NCBI RefSeq assembly: GCF_029867415.1
Contig: NC_081181.1
Location: 124,253,042 to 124,317,041 of the forward strand
Source of the DNA: Vicia villosa
Taxonomy: Eukaryota > Streptophyta > Magnoliopsida > Fabales > Fabaceae
Length of the DNA stretch: 64,000 nucleotides
Direction: 5' to 3'
A program made the translations under genes and the position numbers. This document shows, piece after piece, positions 1 through 11,112 of this stretch (position 1 is the stretch's first letter; each line of letters starts with the position of its first letter). The notes under the pieces were generated by a model that did no database searches, was not told the DNA's origin, and saw only the letters and a list, made by a program, of their open reading frames with translations.

Positions 1-1
1 C

Positions 2-1597
2 GAAGCATGTATTCTGGGTCTTAAAGCTGCAATCAATCTAAGAATCAAATTCCTGGAAGTCTACGGAGACTCGGCCTTGGTAATCTACCAAGTCAAAGGG
101 GAATGGGACACAAAGCACCCAAATCTAATTCCTTACAAAGAATATGTTCTGAGTTTGATTCCTTACTTCGAAGAAATCACTTTCGAACACATCCCACGCG
201 AGGAAAATCAACTAGCTGATGCTTTAGCTACCATGTCTTCCATGTTCAAAGTCAGGTGGGACAACGAGGCGCCTATGATCACCATCTACAGGCAAGATGA
301 ACCATCCTATTGCAATGAGATCAATACCGAAGGAACCGAGGAAAAACCATGGTTCCATGAGGTAAAAAGATATCTCGAAGCTCAGGAGTACCCTGAAGGG
401 GCATCCATTAATGACAGAAAGTTTCTAAGGAGATTTGCTGCCAAATTCTTTCTAAGCAATGGAACCCTATACAAACGCAACCATGACTCGACTTTACTTC
501 GCTGTGTAAACAAGAAGGAAGCAGAACAGATCATGGAAGAAATACACAATGGTACCTTCGGTACTCATTCCAGTGGACATACAATGGCTAAAAAGATCCT
601 GAGAGCAGGTTATTACTGGTCTACCATGGAAACAGACTGCCATCATCACTCCCGAACATGTCACAAATGCCAGATATATGCTGACAAAGTACATGTACCT
701 CCAGTTCCATTAAGCGTCCTGACGGCTCCTTGGCCTTTTGCAATGTGGGGTATTGATATGATTGGAGAAATCAAACCTACTGCCTCCAACGGACATCGCT
801 TTATCCTGGTCGCTATTGACTACTTCACAAAGTGGGTAGAAGCAGCTTCATTTGCTTCTGTCACCAAAAATGTGGTGGCCCGGTTCATCAAATACAATCT
901 CATTTGTCGGTACGGCATCCCTGAACGGATTATCACGGACAATGGCACAAATCTAAACAACAGAATGATTACTGAACTTTGCACACAGTTCAAAATCAAG
1001 CATCATAATTCCTCTCCATATCGACCAAAGATGAACGGCGCGGTGGAAGCTGCCAACAAGAACATCAAGAAAATCATACAAAAAATGACAGTAACCTACA
1101 AAGACTGGCATGAGATGTTACCTTTTGCTCTTCATGGTTATCGCACATCTGCGCGTACTTCAACAGGGGCAACTCCATTCTCCTTAGTCTATGGTATGGA
1201 GGCAGTTCTTCCAATTGAAATTCAGATTCCTTCCCTAAGGATTATGAAAGAAGCCAATCTAGACGAAGACGATTGGATTCAAACACGGTTGGACCAGATA
1301 AACTTGATTGATGAGAAAAGTCTCGCAGCTATTTGTCATGGTCAGCTATACCAAAAGCGTATGATCAAAGCCTTCAACAAAAAAGTCAAAAGTCAAGCAT
1401 ACCAAACTGGTGGCTTGGTTGTCAAACGCATCATCTTACCATAAGGTGATCCCAGAGGCAAATGGACTCCCACCTACGAGGGACCATTCATAATCAAGAA
1501 AATATTCTCCGGCGGCGCCATGTTGCTTACCACCATGGATGGCGAGGATTTCCCACACCCTGTGAATGCTGACATAGTCAAAAAATACTTCTCTTAA
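2..1597 (+). pseudogene. Ogre-like Ty3/gypsy pol: RNase H end and integrase, with an internal stop
   Basis: The frame is open from the left edge. It starts in the C-terminal part of an RNase H domain (VYGDSALVIYQVKGEW, then LADALA) and continues into an integrase. The integrase zinc finger shows paired His and a CHKC motif near 640-670. The catalytic core shows WGIDMIG, ITDNGT and NGAVEAANK, which supply the D, D and E residues. The wording is typical of the legume Ogre/Tat lineage. A TAA at 1441-1443 ends the frame after KRIILP. The duplicate at 9128-9402 has CAA there and reads on through GDPRGKWTPTYEGPF to a stop equivalent to 1595-1597. The likely lesion is therefore one C-to-T nonsense change about 50 codons before the normal end. 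The element begins left of the window, so gag, protease and RT are not seen. Ogre identity rests on family recognition. Confidence 0.93.
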
Positions 1598-1616
1598 AAA
1601 AAAAAAAACAGCTCGC

Positions 1617-1768
1617 AAAGTTGAAAACCTGAAAGGGCAACTTAGGCAAAAATGAGCGTCTCGGTGGATTGAAAACCCGAAAGGGCGGTCCAGGCAAAAA
1701 TTAGAGACTAAACAAATACTATCCCGGTAGGCTGAAAACCTGAAAGGGCGGCCTAGGCAAAAGTTAGG
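1617..1768 (+). repeat. Three-unit degenerate repeat in the Ogre 3' UTR
   Basis: Three units share GAAAACC(T/C)GAAAGGGC followed about 10 bases later by GGCAAAA(A/G)TTAG or similar. They are spaced roughly 50-70 bp apart. The same block recurs at about 9424-9576. Confidence 0.8.
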
Positions 1769-2579
1769 GAATGAAGCATACAACAGTGTTCCGTTCAGCT
1801 GCCTACTCACCATCAAGATTCAACACCTCAAAGACACCGATCAGTCTAATCACTTTCTTCCAACAAGTGAGGGATGAGATGCTCGAAGACAGATTGGCAA
1901 TAGCAGAGTTGAAACTTGACTGGATCATTTTCACATAGCTATTTATCTTCATAAATATTTTTCAAAACTTTCTGACAGTTTCCTACTTCTAGGATTGTTG
2001 TCTCCCTGTGCTAACCCGCCTATCATGGCTCTTTTCAATGCAGCTCTTTCAAAAATCACTATTTTCATTTCTTCTGTTTAAATACGTAAGCATCCCAATG
2101 ATAATTTTGAATGAACATATGCATTTGAATATGATTGATGTTTACCAGGAAAAACAGGAATGGCATTCAGGAAATGTCCCGATCATCTGGACATCATTCC
2201 ATCAGAAGGAAATCACCAAGAGAAACGCATTTCTCAGCAAATTCCTCAAAAAGATTTTCTCTTCAAAAGAAGTCTTATTCCCCGGCAGGGTTGTTCCAGA
2301 TTACTATCTTCAGAAGGTGTGATCCCCGCACCCGGACTTGGTCAGATAGTGCATCGGAGGATTATGCATCTTCCTCATTCCCATTTGAAAGGACATCAGA
2401 ACTTCCAGTTACCTTTGGTTCCCCAAGCAGTAGTCAAAGATCCTTCAACGGGATACCCGGGTTCTCAAAGAATTTCCCCAGACGAGGGTACTCAAGCAAG
2501 ACAAAAGATCATCAACGATCACAATACATTCATGTCCAGCTGACTAGTGGGAATTTATTTTTCCAATTAGAAGCTTGAC

Positions 2580-2672
2580 ATCACATTCATACATTCATAC
2601 ATTCATACATTCATACATTCACATATTCATACATCATACATCATGCATCATACATCATACATCATGCACAAC
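2580..2672 (+). repeat. Short tandem repeat of CATTCATA / CATACATCAT units
   Basis: Several CATTCATA units run into CATACATCATG units. The second copy at about 10387-10465 has fewer and altered units, so this patch is length-variable between the duplicated 3' UTRs. Confidence 0.85.
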
Positions 2673-2880
2673 ATAACATGCATATTTCTCCGGGAATATC
2701 TCACATTTACATGCATCATAAACATTGCATATCACTAACTTGATTTTTCAGGTAGGCAGATATCTTCAACAAAGATGTTCTCAATCACATGCCGTGTTCA
2801 CCTGAATTCCATGAACGGTTCTCTCAGATATAATCAAGCCGAAGATTCATTCTGATCACTAACCAACTCAAAAACAAGCA

Positions 2881-3115
2881 TCACAGATCTAAAGCGATAC
2901 CTCAGACGGTTCCAAAACGATCTAGCATCACAGATCTAAAGCGATACCTCAGACGGTTCCAGAACGATCTAACGTTGCAGATCTAAAGCGATACCTCAGA
3001 CGGTTCCAGAACGATCTAACGTTGCAGATCTAAAGCGATACCTCAGACGGTTCCAGAACGATCTAACATTGCAGATCTAAAGCGATACCTCAATCGGTTC
3101 CACAATGATCAACTT
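2881..3115 (+). repeat. 47-bp tandem repeat array in the Ogre 3' UTR
   Basis: About five units start near CAGATCTAAAGCGATACC and contain CTCAGACGGTTCC and AACGATCTA. Successive CAGATCT starts at 2884, 2931 and 2978 give a 47-bp period. The last unit is diverged. Further units at 10680-10736 and 20348-20515 flank the CACTA insertion. Confidence 0.9.
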
Positions 3116-3471
3116 TCAAAATCTAAAGCAGAAAAACTTTGGACAAGCTCCGTAACGATTATCTTCCAAGACTTAAAGCGGTAACCTTGGACGGTTCCGA
3201 AACAGTCAACACAAAGACTTTCAAAATCCTTCATCAAGATATAATCAATGGATTCATTCTGATGAACAAACCCTCAACCCATTTACCAGGTGGCATCTGA
3301 AAGCCCATCTCAGGTAATGTTTCAATCTGCCAACAACATTTCGCAGACGACATTCAAATGCAACTTCCAACATCTCTTCTGATCAAGGTAAGTGCAAATT
3401 TTCAGGGCATCTAAATATTCAATCATCTTCTACCTTTAGATTTCAGACAATCTCTTCAGGTTTAAGAAGAT

Positions 3472-3485
3472 TGAATAGGGGCAAC
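3472..3485 (+). other. Polypurine tract before Ogre LTR 1
   Basis: The purine-rich stretch GAATAGGGGCAA lies directly before the LTR start TGTTATACCCC. The same arrangement precedes the LTRs at 8128 and 20893. Position and composition fit a plus-strand priming site. Confidence 0.7.
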
Positions 3486-4003
3486 TGTTATACCCCAAAA
3501 TTTGCCCACATATTTTTCAAGAAAACTCCAATCTGAAAATTAAGGGTCTCATATAATCATGGATTTTTATTTCAACAAATATCCTGACATATGAAATACT
3601 TAGTTTTTAGAATTTTTCTTATACAGTAATTTGGCTTGCAGTTGAATTTATTCTTACGCAAACACCAAATACTGTTTATTACTTCACACATGCTATTTAT
3701 TTATGTACAGATAAATGGTACTGACACAATTGGTACAGAGTTAAATCTTTTTGCAGGCGCAGAATCAGGAAACTCAGACTGTACTGGTAACAAGTAGATT
3801 ATTATTATCTTTTTTTTTTCCCACTAATTTTTGTACTATATTCCATTATTTGCAAAAATCTTTTCAAATCTCTTTTTTCAAAAATCAAATCTCTCCTTTT
3901 TCCAACACTATCATACACTTTCTTTCAAATCTTACTTCCACTCAAATTTTCCTTTTGTACGGAATCACATCATTCCCCAACGTCTCTTTCCTTCTTTCCA
4001 TTC

Positions 4004-4011
4004 TATAAATA
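4004..4011 (+). promoter_or_regulatory. Predicted TATA box of Ogre LTR 1
   Basis: TATAAATA follows a pyrimidine-rich region about 520 bp into the LTR. A start 25-30 bp downstream would place the 55-codon ORF about 70 nt into the transcript. The same box is at 21411-21418, and a TATAAATA also precedes the ORF in the old copy. Confidence 0.65.
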
Positions 4012-4104
4012 CCTCTCATTTTCTTCCATAAAATCTCACATCAAATTCCAACTCATCTTTCAAATTCCTATCTCATATCTATTTTCTCTTCTTCCCTGAC
4101 AAGA

Positions 4105-4272
4105 ATGGCAAAGTGGATAGAGACACTGTTTCTTACAGTCATCACCATTGCTACGGTGATCATGACTTTCTTCTGCCTGCATAGTCCTGAAGAGTGTGGA
4201 CCTGCAATGGTTGCACTCCCAATCATCTACATGTTATTGTTCATAGCATGGGTCATTAATCGTCATTCTTAA
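4105..4272 (+). CDS. LTR-encoded 55-aa predicted two-helix membrane protein
   Basis: This ATG-to-TAA frame starts MAKWIETLFLTVITI and ends AWVINRHS. Two hydrophobic segments (about residues 8-25 and 32-51) flank a short loop with HSPEECGP. The start context (AAGAATGGC) is favourable, and it is the first substantial ATG frame after the predicted LTR TATA box. LTR 3 carries an identical copy. The much more diverged LTR fragment at 50.9 kb keeps the same length, start and stop with no indel, and its changes are largely synonymous or hydrophobic exchanges. That is what argues for a real product. The function is unknown, I recognise no family, and a chance ORF is not excluded. Confidence 0.5.
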   Translation: MAKWIETLFLTVITIATVIMTFFCLHSPEECGPAMVALPIIYMLLFIAWVINRHS

Positions 4273-4805
4273 AATTTGCCGTATTTCTTATTTCTTAAAT
4301 GTACCGTTTATTCGTCGTACTGTTCAATATAGTATGTGATATTTGTACTGTCAGTATTAAATGTTGTACTATTTGTCATAATATTGCTTAATTACTAAGA
4401 TAATATTTTGTGTGTTTTCTGCCAGTCAAATATTCCTATTTCTGTGCATTAAATGATTTTCAGGGTTATTATCGGTAATTTTGCCCGCATACCGTAAATA
4501 TTAGTTATTTATTATGTCTGTGTTTTTCTAACAAGTCATGTAAATAAACTTTCATTCTTTACATAAAACAAAAACAAAAAAAACAACAAAAAAGAAAATT
4601 AACTTTGACTGTTGATTTTTCACTCTAACTGCTACATCAATACCTGAACAGTCAGTTGACAGCCAAACTGCTGGCAGTACAATTCTCAGTGTTTTGTACC
4701 ATCAATCAAATCAATCTTTCACAATTCAAAATTCCAAGATTTTTTTTCTAGAAGTCTTCTGAATATCACGCGATTAGCAGAGACTCAACACTGCGCAAAA
4801 ATCAG

Positions 4806-4865
4806 GTACGCTTAACTGTCTCCTACATAAACAGTCCCTGACTAGGGTTTTTCTTGTTTTTACAG
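4806..4865 (+). other. Candidate 60-bp intron inside the LTR
   Basis: CAG|GTACGC at the left and a T-rich tract ending TTTTTACAG|GAGC at the right look like plant splice sites. Both sites recur at 8740-8800 and 22214-22274 and in the old copy at about 51578-51636. At 60 bp it is near the lower limit for plant introns. Splicing is inferred only. Confidence 0.35.
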
Positions 4866-5123
4866 GAGCATCAAGTTTTTGAGAGCTAAAATGGATTTCA
4901 TACACATCCATATATCTCAAAGTACCATCATACAAATTTTCAAACTTCAATTCACTCAGACGCACCGTCAGCAGCTCAAACAGTCAACAGACGACCCGTT
5001 TGACCAAAAAAGTCAACAGACAGTCAAAAATGAAATTTTTTGTCAAAGTCCATATTTTGTCAAAGGATTCATCATTTGATCATTGGATGATCATAATTCA
5101 TCAAGGAAAGATCAAAAATCAAC

Positions 5124-5152
5124 AAAACCCTAAGATTCAAAATTAGGGTTTT
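5124..5152. promoter_or_regulatory. Inverted pair of telobox motifs in the LTR
   Basis: AAAACCCTAA and TTAGGGTTTT face each other across nine bases. The pair is repeated in LTR 2, LTR 3 and, with changes, at about 51895-51920. AAACCCTAA is a known plant telobox; a role here is unproven. Confidence 0.4.
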
Positions 5153-7919
5153 TGCCTGAAAAGTCAACTCAACTTTGACTGATCATAACTCTCTCATCCT
5201 TCATCCAAAAAATTCAAACCAAAGCTTGTTTTGAAGGAAATTCAATTATATTTCAAATGCCATTGATCCCATGGTCATTGGATTCACCATTTGAAAAATA
5301 TGATCAAAGACATTACAGGTCATTTTCAAAGTCAACAAAAAGACACTTTTTTCAAAAGGACACACAAGGAGCTTCAAAAATCATTTTGACATGAGACCAA
5401 AGGCATTGGTTAGAGGACTCTTTGAGCTTTCCAAAAAGTGCAAGATCTCCTTCATATGACAAAAATTGAAGGATTTACACCTTGTTGAAGTTGGCTAAAT
5501 TTTGGGAAAATACATGAAATCAACATTGATCAAAATGGCATTTTTTCCAAATGGGGCCAAGTTTTCAGCATTCAAACATCATTTCCATGATGATATGGGC
5601 CTCCCACGACCAAGACTAAGCCCATACCTTTTTTTATCCATTTTTGCATGATTTTATCTTACTTTAAGATTAAAATTAAAAGGAAAATGCATGGATAAAT
5701 GGTAGCTTACAAATCAAGCATGACTCACCCCAAAGAATCTTCATCTTTCTGCAGAGAAGTAAAGGGCAAGGCAGGTGCATTGAAGGCAAGGTGACTTGGT
5801 CAAGAATTCAAGCTTTTTTAATATTAAAGAATGCAAGATTTCAACAAAGGCAACTAGCTACATATTAGCTTCAATTCTAAGCACACATGGCTTATAAATA
5901 AGCTATCTTAGTTCAGCAACAAGGGGGAGACAAGTTCAGAAGCAAAGCTAAGCATAACACCTTTGTAATCACTTGAAAAAATTCAAAGAAAACTCAAATT
6001 CGAATTTGTAATTTCTGCTCATTTCAATACAAACTAAGCATTCATACACCTTCCTTGAACATCACTGAAACTATCTCAATCAATTACAAGCCTTGAAGCT
6101 CACTGAATCGAGCTACACAGGTCAAAAATTGTTCAAACTAAAATCAATTCGTATCTGGCTATTCACACATGTTTAACAAGATGTAGACATACTATTGAGT
6201 TTGGTTTGAGGTGTAGATCATTTCTGGAGCTTTAATTAAGTTTTAGATGCGTATACACGAAACCACCATTTTAGGGTTCTTCATCCCAAAATTAGGGTTT
6301 TCTAAATTAGGCAAAATTACAGGTTCTGAATAGTACCATTGAGTTCGCATGAACAATACGAACTCAACCATACCATCCGCCAAATTTATACTCACGTTTG
6401 CTTGTATTCGCTATTATTACCAGGTGTAAAAGATTGGGTTTTTTACACCACCTGCAAATGAACGGTGTAAAAACCCATCTGAAGGTTGAAGATGATGCGT
6501 GGCGCCCTCTGATTCGCTGGGAGGCGCGCGCGTGTTTTTTTAAACTGACTTGGAATTCAGTGTTTTGCAGGTGTTCCACGTGTTATGGTCCCTCACCATC
6601 TGGGCCTTCTGATCCATCCATCAACTCATCCAACGCCTCAGAACACGCACGCATATCATACTCTCTCATTTAATTTCCATACAGGATCAGTATCCTTTTA
6701 TTTTCTATTTTATTTTCTATTTTATTTTAATTTCTTTGTTAAATTAATTAAAAATAGTTTTAAAAATCCAAAAAATACACAAAAAATATTTTTATACTTC
6801 TAAAATAATATATTATTTTCTGAAATAAAAATATTTTATTTTTCTTCAAAATTTCAATATTTTACATAATTAATTAGTATATATTTATATATTGGCTTTT
6901 TAATTATTCTAACCAATCAAAAAATCATAAAAAAAATTGTTCTTTGTGTTAAATATTGTTTATATATTATAAACTAATTTTGTACATATTTTGAATAATT
7001 TTCTTTTTAAGTTTTAATTATTTGTATAATTATGTATTAATTAGCTTAATCAATTTCCAATCAATTTCAAAAATTCCAAAAAAATTAGTTTTGTTTTAAA
7101 ATTAATTAACAAATATTTTGTACATATTTTAAACTTAATTTCTAGGTTTAAATCTATTTTCATCTTTTTTCTTCATTTTAATTTAATTAATCATGCATTA
7201 ATTATAATTAAAACCAATCATAAAAAATCCAAAAATATGCCTTTTATTTTTCTTGCAATTTAAAATTCCTAGATAAATGTATAGGATGTCAAATTCATGT
7301 AAATAGGCTAGTTTACGTTTCCTGCACAATCGATGTAATAGCGTAGATTTACTTTCCGCACTTTACATTTCCGCATTTTAATTTCCAGCACATATAAACT
7401 GCGTGTATGTCAAAGATAAAATTGAACCGTTAGATCACTAACTTCAAAGATAAATATCTGAATCCAATCACAATCACACTTGCACCTCTTAAGGTAATCC
7501 CTTCTCATTCCTTTCAAAATCAAAGTCAAAATTCCACTGTTTTGAGTACAAAATCGAACCTTGCTTTTATATCCGTTGAAAGGATAGATTTTTAAAGGAA
7601 ATAGGATAAAGACCTTACAACTCAGGGTAGACCTCCTAGTTTGCTTGCTCAGATCAAAACAAACAAAATTCTCATACACTGTTGTTTTTCAAAACAAAAC
7701 TTTCCAAAAAGACAATACTTTGTATACATCCAAACACGGGTTATTACAAAGTTAACGTTCTTTTCAAAATATCTTTCGAAAGATAAACAAGCATTTTGTA
7801 TACATCCACACACGGATCATTACAAAATTCAATTTACAAAAGTATTTGAAACCACATATGAGCAATTTCAGAGCAATTGAAAAGTGATCGAAAAACAAGT
7901 GAGCTAAGCAAACTTAAGA

Positions 7920-8127
7920 CCCATTTACCAGGTGGCATCTGAAAGCCCATCTCAGGTAATGTTTCAATCTGCCAATAACATTTCGCAGACGACATTCAAA
8001 TGCAACTTCCAACATCTCTTCTGATCAAGGTAAGTGCAAATTTTCAGGGCATCTAAATATTCAATCATCTTCTACCTTCAGATTTCAGACAATCTCTTCA
8101 GGTTTAAGAAGACTGAATAGGGGCAAC
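7920..8127 (+). repeat. Orphan 208-bp end of the Ogre 3' UTR
   Basis: It matches about 3278-3485 from CCCATTTACCAGGTGG to the polypurine tract. It directly follows truncated LTR 1 and precedes LTR 2, so it is a rearrangement product. Confidence 0.9.
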
Positions 8128-9127
8128 TGTTATACCCCAAAATTTGCCCACATATTTTTCAAGGAAACTCCAATCTGAAAATTAAGGGTCTCATATAATC
8201 ATGGATTTTTATTTCAACAAATATCCTGACATATGAAATACTTAGTTTTTAGAATTTTTCTTATACAGTAATTTGGCTTGCAGTTGAATTTATTCTTACG
8301 CAAACACCAAATACTGTGTATTACTTCACACATGCTATTTATTTATTTACAGATAAATAGTACTGACACAATTGGTACAGAGTTAAATCTTTTTGCAGGC
8401 GCAGAATCAGGAAACTCAGACTGTACTGGTAACAGTATATATGTTATTTATTATGTCTGTGTTTTTTAACAAGTCATGTAAATAAACTTTCATTTTTTAA
8501 ATAAAACAAAAACAAAAAACAACAAAAAAGAAAATTAACTTTGACTGTTGATTTTTCACTCTAACTGCTACATCAATACCTGAACAGTCAGTTGACAGCC
8601 AAACTGCTGGCAGTACAATTCTCAGTGTTTTGTACCATCAATCAAATCAATCTTTCACAATTCAAAATTCCAAGATTTTTGTTCTAGAAGTCTTCTGAAT
8701 ATCACGCGATTAGCAGAGACTCAACACTGCGCAAAAATCAGGTACGCTTAACTGTCTCCTACATAAACAGTCCCTGACTAGGGTTTTTCTTGTTTTTACA
8801 GGAGCAACAAGTTTCTGAGAGCTCAAATGGATTTCATACACATCCATATATCTCAAAGTACCATCATACAAATTTTCAAACTTCAATTCACTCAGACGCA
8901 CCGTCAGCAGCTCAAACAGTCAACAGACGACCCGTTTGACCAAAAAAGTCAACAGACAGTCAAAAATGAAATTTTTTGTCAAAGTCCATATTTTGTCAAA
9001 GGATTCATCATTTGATCATTGGATGATCATAATTCATCAAGGAAAGATCAAAAATCAACAAAACCCTAAGATTCAAAATTAGGGTTTTTGCCTGAAAAGT
9101 CAACTCAACTTTGACTGATCATAACTC
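8128..9127 (+). mobile_element. Ogre-like LTR copy 2, internally deleted and truncated
   Basis: The LTR start matches LTR 1 up to GTACTGGTAACA (about 8431). It then jumps roughly 700 bp to TTATTTATTATGTCTGTG, removing the TATA box and the 55-codon ORF. It runs to CATAACTCTC at about 9127, where it joins integrase sequence (GCAGCTATTTGTCATGG). TCTC is shared by both partners at that junction. The copy cannot be a working promoter in its normal form. Confidence 0.9.
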
Positions 9128-9402
9128 TCGCAGCTATTTGTCATGGTCAGCTATACCAAAAGCGTATGATCAAAGCCTTCAACAAAAAAGTCAAAAGTCA
9201 AGCATACCAAACTGGTGGCTTGGTTGTCAAACGCATCATCTTACCACAAGGTGATCCTAGAGGCAAATGGACTCCCACCTACGAGGGACCATTCATAATC
9301 AAGAAAATATTCTCCGGCGGCGCCATGTTGCTTACCACCATGGATGGCGAGGATTTCCCACACCCTGTGAATGCTGACATAGTCAAAAAATACTTCTCTT
9401 AA
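9128..9402 (+). pseudogene. Ogre integrase C-terminal fragment (second copy)
   Basis: It corresponds to 1322-1597 and keeps the uninterrupted frame KRIILPQGDPRGKWTPTYEGPF through to VNADIVKKYFS and a stop. It has no integrase catalytic core and begins at an LTR junction, so it is a fragment. It shows that the stop at 1441 in the first copy is a mutation. Confidence 0.9.
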
Positions 9403-10736
9403 AAAAAAAAAAAACAGCTCGCTAAGTTGAAAACCTGAAAGGGCAACTTAGGCAAAAATGAGCGTCTCGGTGGATTGAAAACCCGAAAGGGCGGTCCAGG
9501 CAAAAATTAGAGACTAAACAAATACTATCCCGGTAGGCTGAAAACCTGAAAGGGCGGCCTAGGCAAAAGTTAGGGAATGAAGCATACAACAGTGTTCCGT
9601 TCAGCTGCCTACTCACCATCAAGATTCAACACCTCAAAGACACCGATCAGTCTAATCACTTTCTTCCAACAAGTGAGGGATGAGATGCTCGAAGACAGAT
9701 TGGCAATAGCAGAGTTGAAACTTGACTGGATCATTTTCACATAGCTATTTATCTTCATAAATATTTTTCAAAACTTTCTGACAGTTTCCTACTTCTAGGA
9801 TTGTTGTCTCCCTGTGCTAACCCGCCTATCATGGCTCTTTTCAATGCAGCTCTTTCAAAAATCACTATTTTCATTTCTTCTGTTTAAATACGTAAGCATC
9901 CCAATGATAATTTTGAATGAACATATGCATTTGAATATGATTGATGTTTACCAGGAAAAACAGGAATGGCATTCAGGAAATGTCCCGATCATCTGGACAT
10001 CATTCCATCAGAAGGAAATCACCAAGAGAAACGCATTTCTCAGCAAATTCCTCAAAAAGATTTTCTCTTCAAAAGAAGTCTTATTCCCCGGCAGGGTTGT
10101 TCCAGATTACTATCTTCAGAAGGTGTGATCCCCGCACCCGGACTTGGTCAGATAGTGCATCGGAGGATTATGCATCTTCCTCATTCCCATTTGAAAGGAC
10201 ATCAGAACTTCCAGTTACCTTTGGTTCCCCAAGCAGTAGTCAAAGATCCTTCAACGGGATACCCGGGTTCTCAAAGAATTTCCCCAGACGAGGGTACTCA
10301 AGCAAGACAAAAGATCATCAACGATCACAATACATTCATGTCCAGCTGACTAGCGGGAATTTATTTTTCCAATTAGAAGCTTGACATCACATTCATACAG
10401 TCATACATTCATACATTCACATATTCATATTCATACATCATGCATCATACATCATACATCATGCACAACATAACATGCATATTTCTCCGGGAATATCTCA
10501 CATTTACATGCATCATAAACATTGCATATCACTAACTTGATTTTTCAGGTAGGCAGATATCTTCAACAAAGATGTTCTCAATCACAGGCCGTGTTCACCT
10601 GAATTCCATGAACGGTTCTCTCAGATATAATCAAGCCGAAGATTCATTCTGATCACTTACCAACTCAAAAACAAGCATCACAGATCTAAAGCGATACCTC
10701 AGACGGTTCCAGAACGATCTAACATTGCAGATCTAA
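9403..10736 (+). repeat. Second copy of the Ogre 3' UTR, left part
   Basis: It matches 1598-2930 closely, including the three-unit repeat, the short-tandem patch and the first 47-bp units. The CACTA transposon interrupts it at 10737, inside the 47-bp array. The right part resumes at 20348. Confidence 0.9.
10734..10736. other. TAA target-site duplication of the CACTA element
   Basis: TAA lies at 10734-10736 and again at 20345-20347. The empty site GATCTAAAGCG is visible in neighbouring 47-bp units. Three-base duplications are the CACTA superfamily norm. Confidence 0.9.
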
Positions 10737-10754
10737 CACTACGCCAAATTTGGC

Positions 10755-11112
10755 TTTTAGCAGCACCTCTACGAAAGCGCTTTTAGGAAAAGCGCTGGCA
10801 TAGGCTTCGCTAAAGACAAAATTAAAAAACACGCTAAAAAAGCGCTCTAATAGTGGGGGGGGTATGAAAGCGCTTTTAAGAAGCGCTCTGGTAGGGGGGG
10901 TTATGAGAGCGCTTTTCAAAAGCGCTCTGGTAGGTGGGGGGTACGAAAGCGCTTTACAAAAGCGCTCTGGTAGGTGGGGGGAACGTGGGGGGAACGAAAG
11001 CGCTTTTCAAAAGCGCTCTGGTAGGGGTGTTTAATGAGAGCGCTTTTTGTCAAAAGCGCTGGTATAGACCAGGCTATGAGAGCGCTTTTCAGAAGCGCTT
11101 TAGTAGCCTTTA
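10755..11112. repeat. 5' subterminal repeats of the CACTA element
   Basis: About ten AGCGCTTTT or AAAAGCGCT motifs are spaced by GGTAGGGGGGG-like linkers. The motif is close to palindromic, so neighbouring copies can pair. Start-like ORFs here (10719-11119) are repeat artefacts. Confidence 0.85.

Larger units (their letters stand above)
1598..3485 (+). repeat. Ogre 3' untranslated region between pol and the 3' LTR
   Basis: This is the noncoding stretch from the pol stop to the LTR. It contains, in order, an A-run, a three-unit repeat, a short-tandem-repeat patch and a 47-bp tandem array, and it ends in a purine-rich tract before the LTR. Three overlapping open frames of 104-147 codons at 2008-2578 recur unchanged at 9814-10384. 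They overlap each other in different frames and show no domain, so I do not call them genes. Confidence 0.85.
3486..7919 (+). mobile_element. Ogre-like LTR copy 1, about 4.4 kb, lacking its last ~210 bp
   Basis: It starts TGTTATACCCCAAAATTTG after a polypurine tract and matches LTR 3 (20893 onward) with few differences. At 7919/7920 the LTR sequence (AAGCAAACTTAAGA) joins 3' UTR sequence (CCCATTTACCAGG) without the terminal part seen at 25337-25548. CCCAT occurs on both sides of the break in the parental sequences. Inside are a TATA box, a 55-codon ORF, a possible 60-bp intron, a telobox inverted repeat and a long AT-rich 3' half (6680-7260). Confidence 0.9.

Noticed and set aside
2008..2578. 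Overlapping ORFs of 104, 147 and 127 codons in the Ogre 3' UTR, repeated at 9814-10384
   Set aside because: Three frames overlap the same DNA, none shows a domain or convincing composition, and their conservation only reflects a recent duplication.
2580..3115. CRISPR-like regular repeats
   Set aside because: These are adjoining tandem units without unique spacers, in a plant retrotransposon 3' UTR.
4774..4965. Minus-strand 63-codon ORF in the LTR, also at 8710 and 22183
   Set aside because: It overlaps the candidate intron and plus-strand signals, and the old LTR copy does not keep it open.
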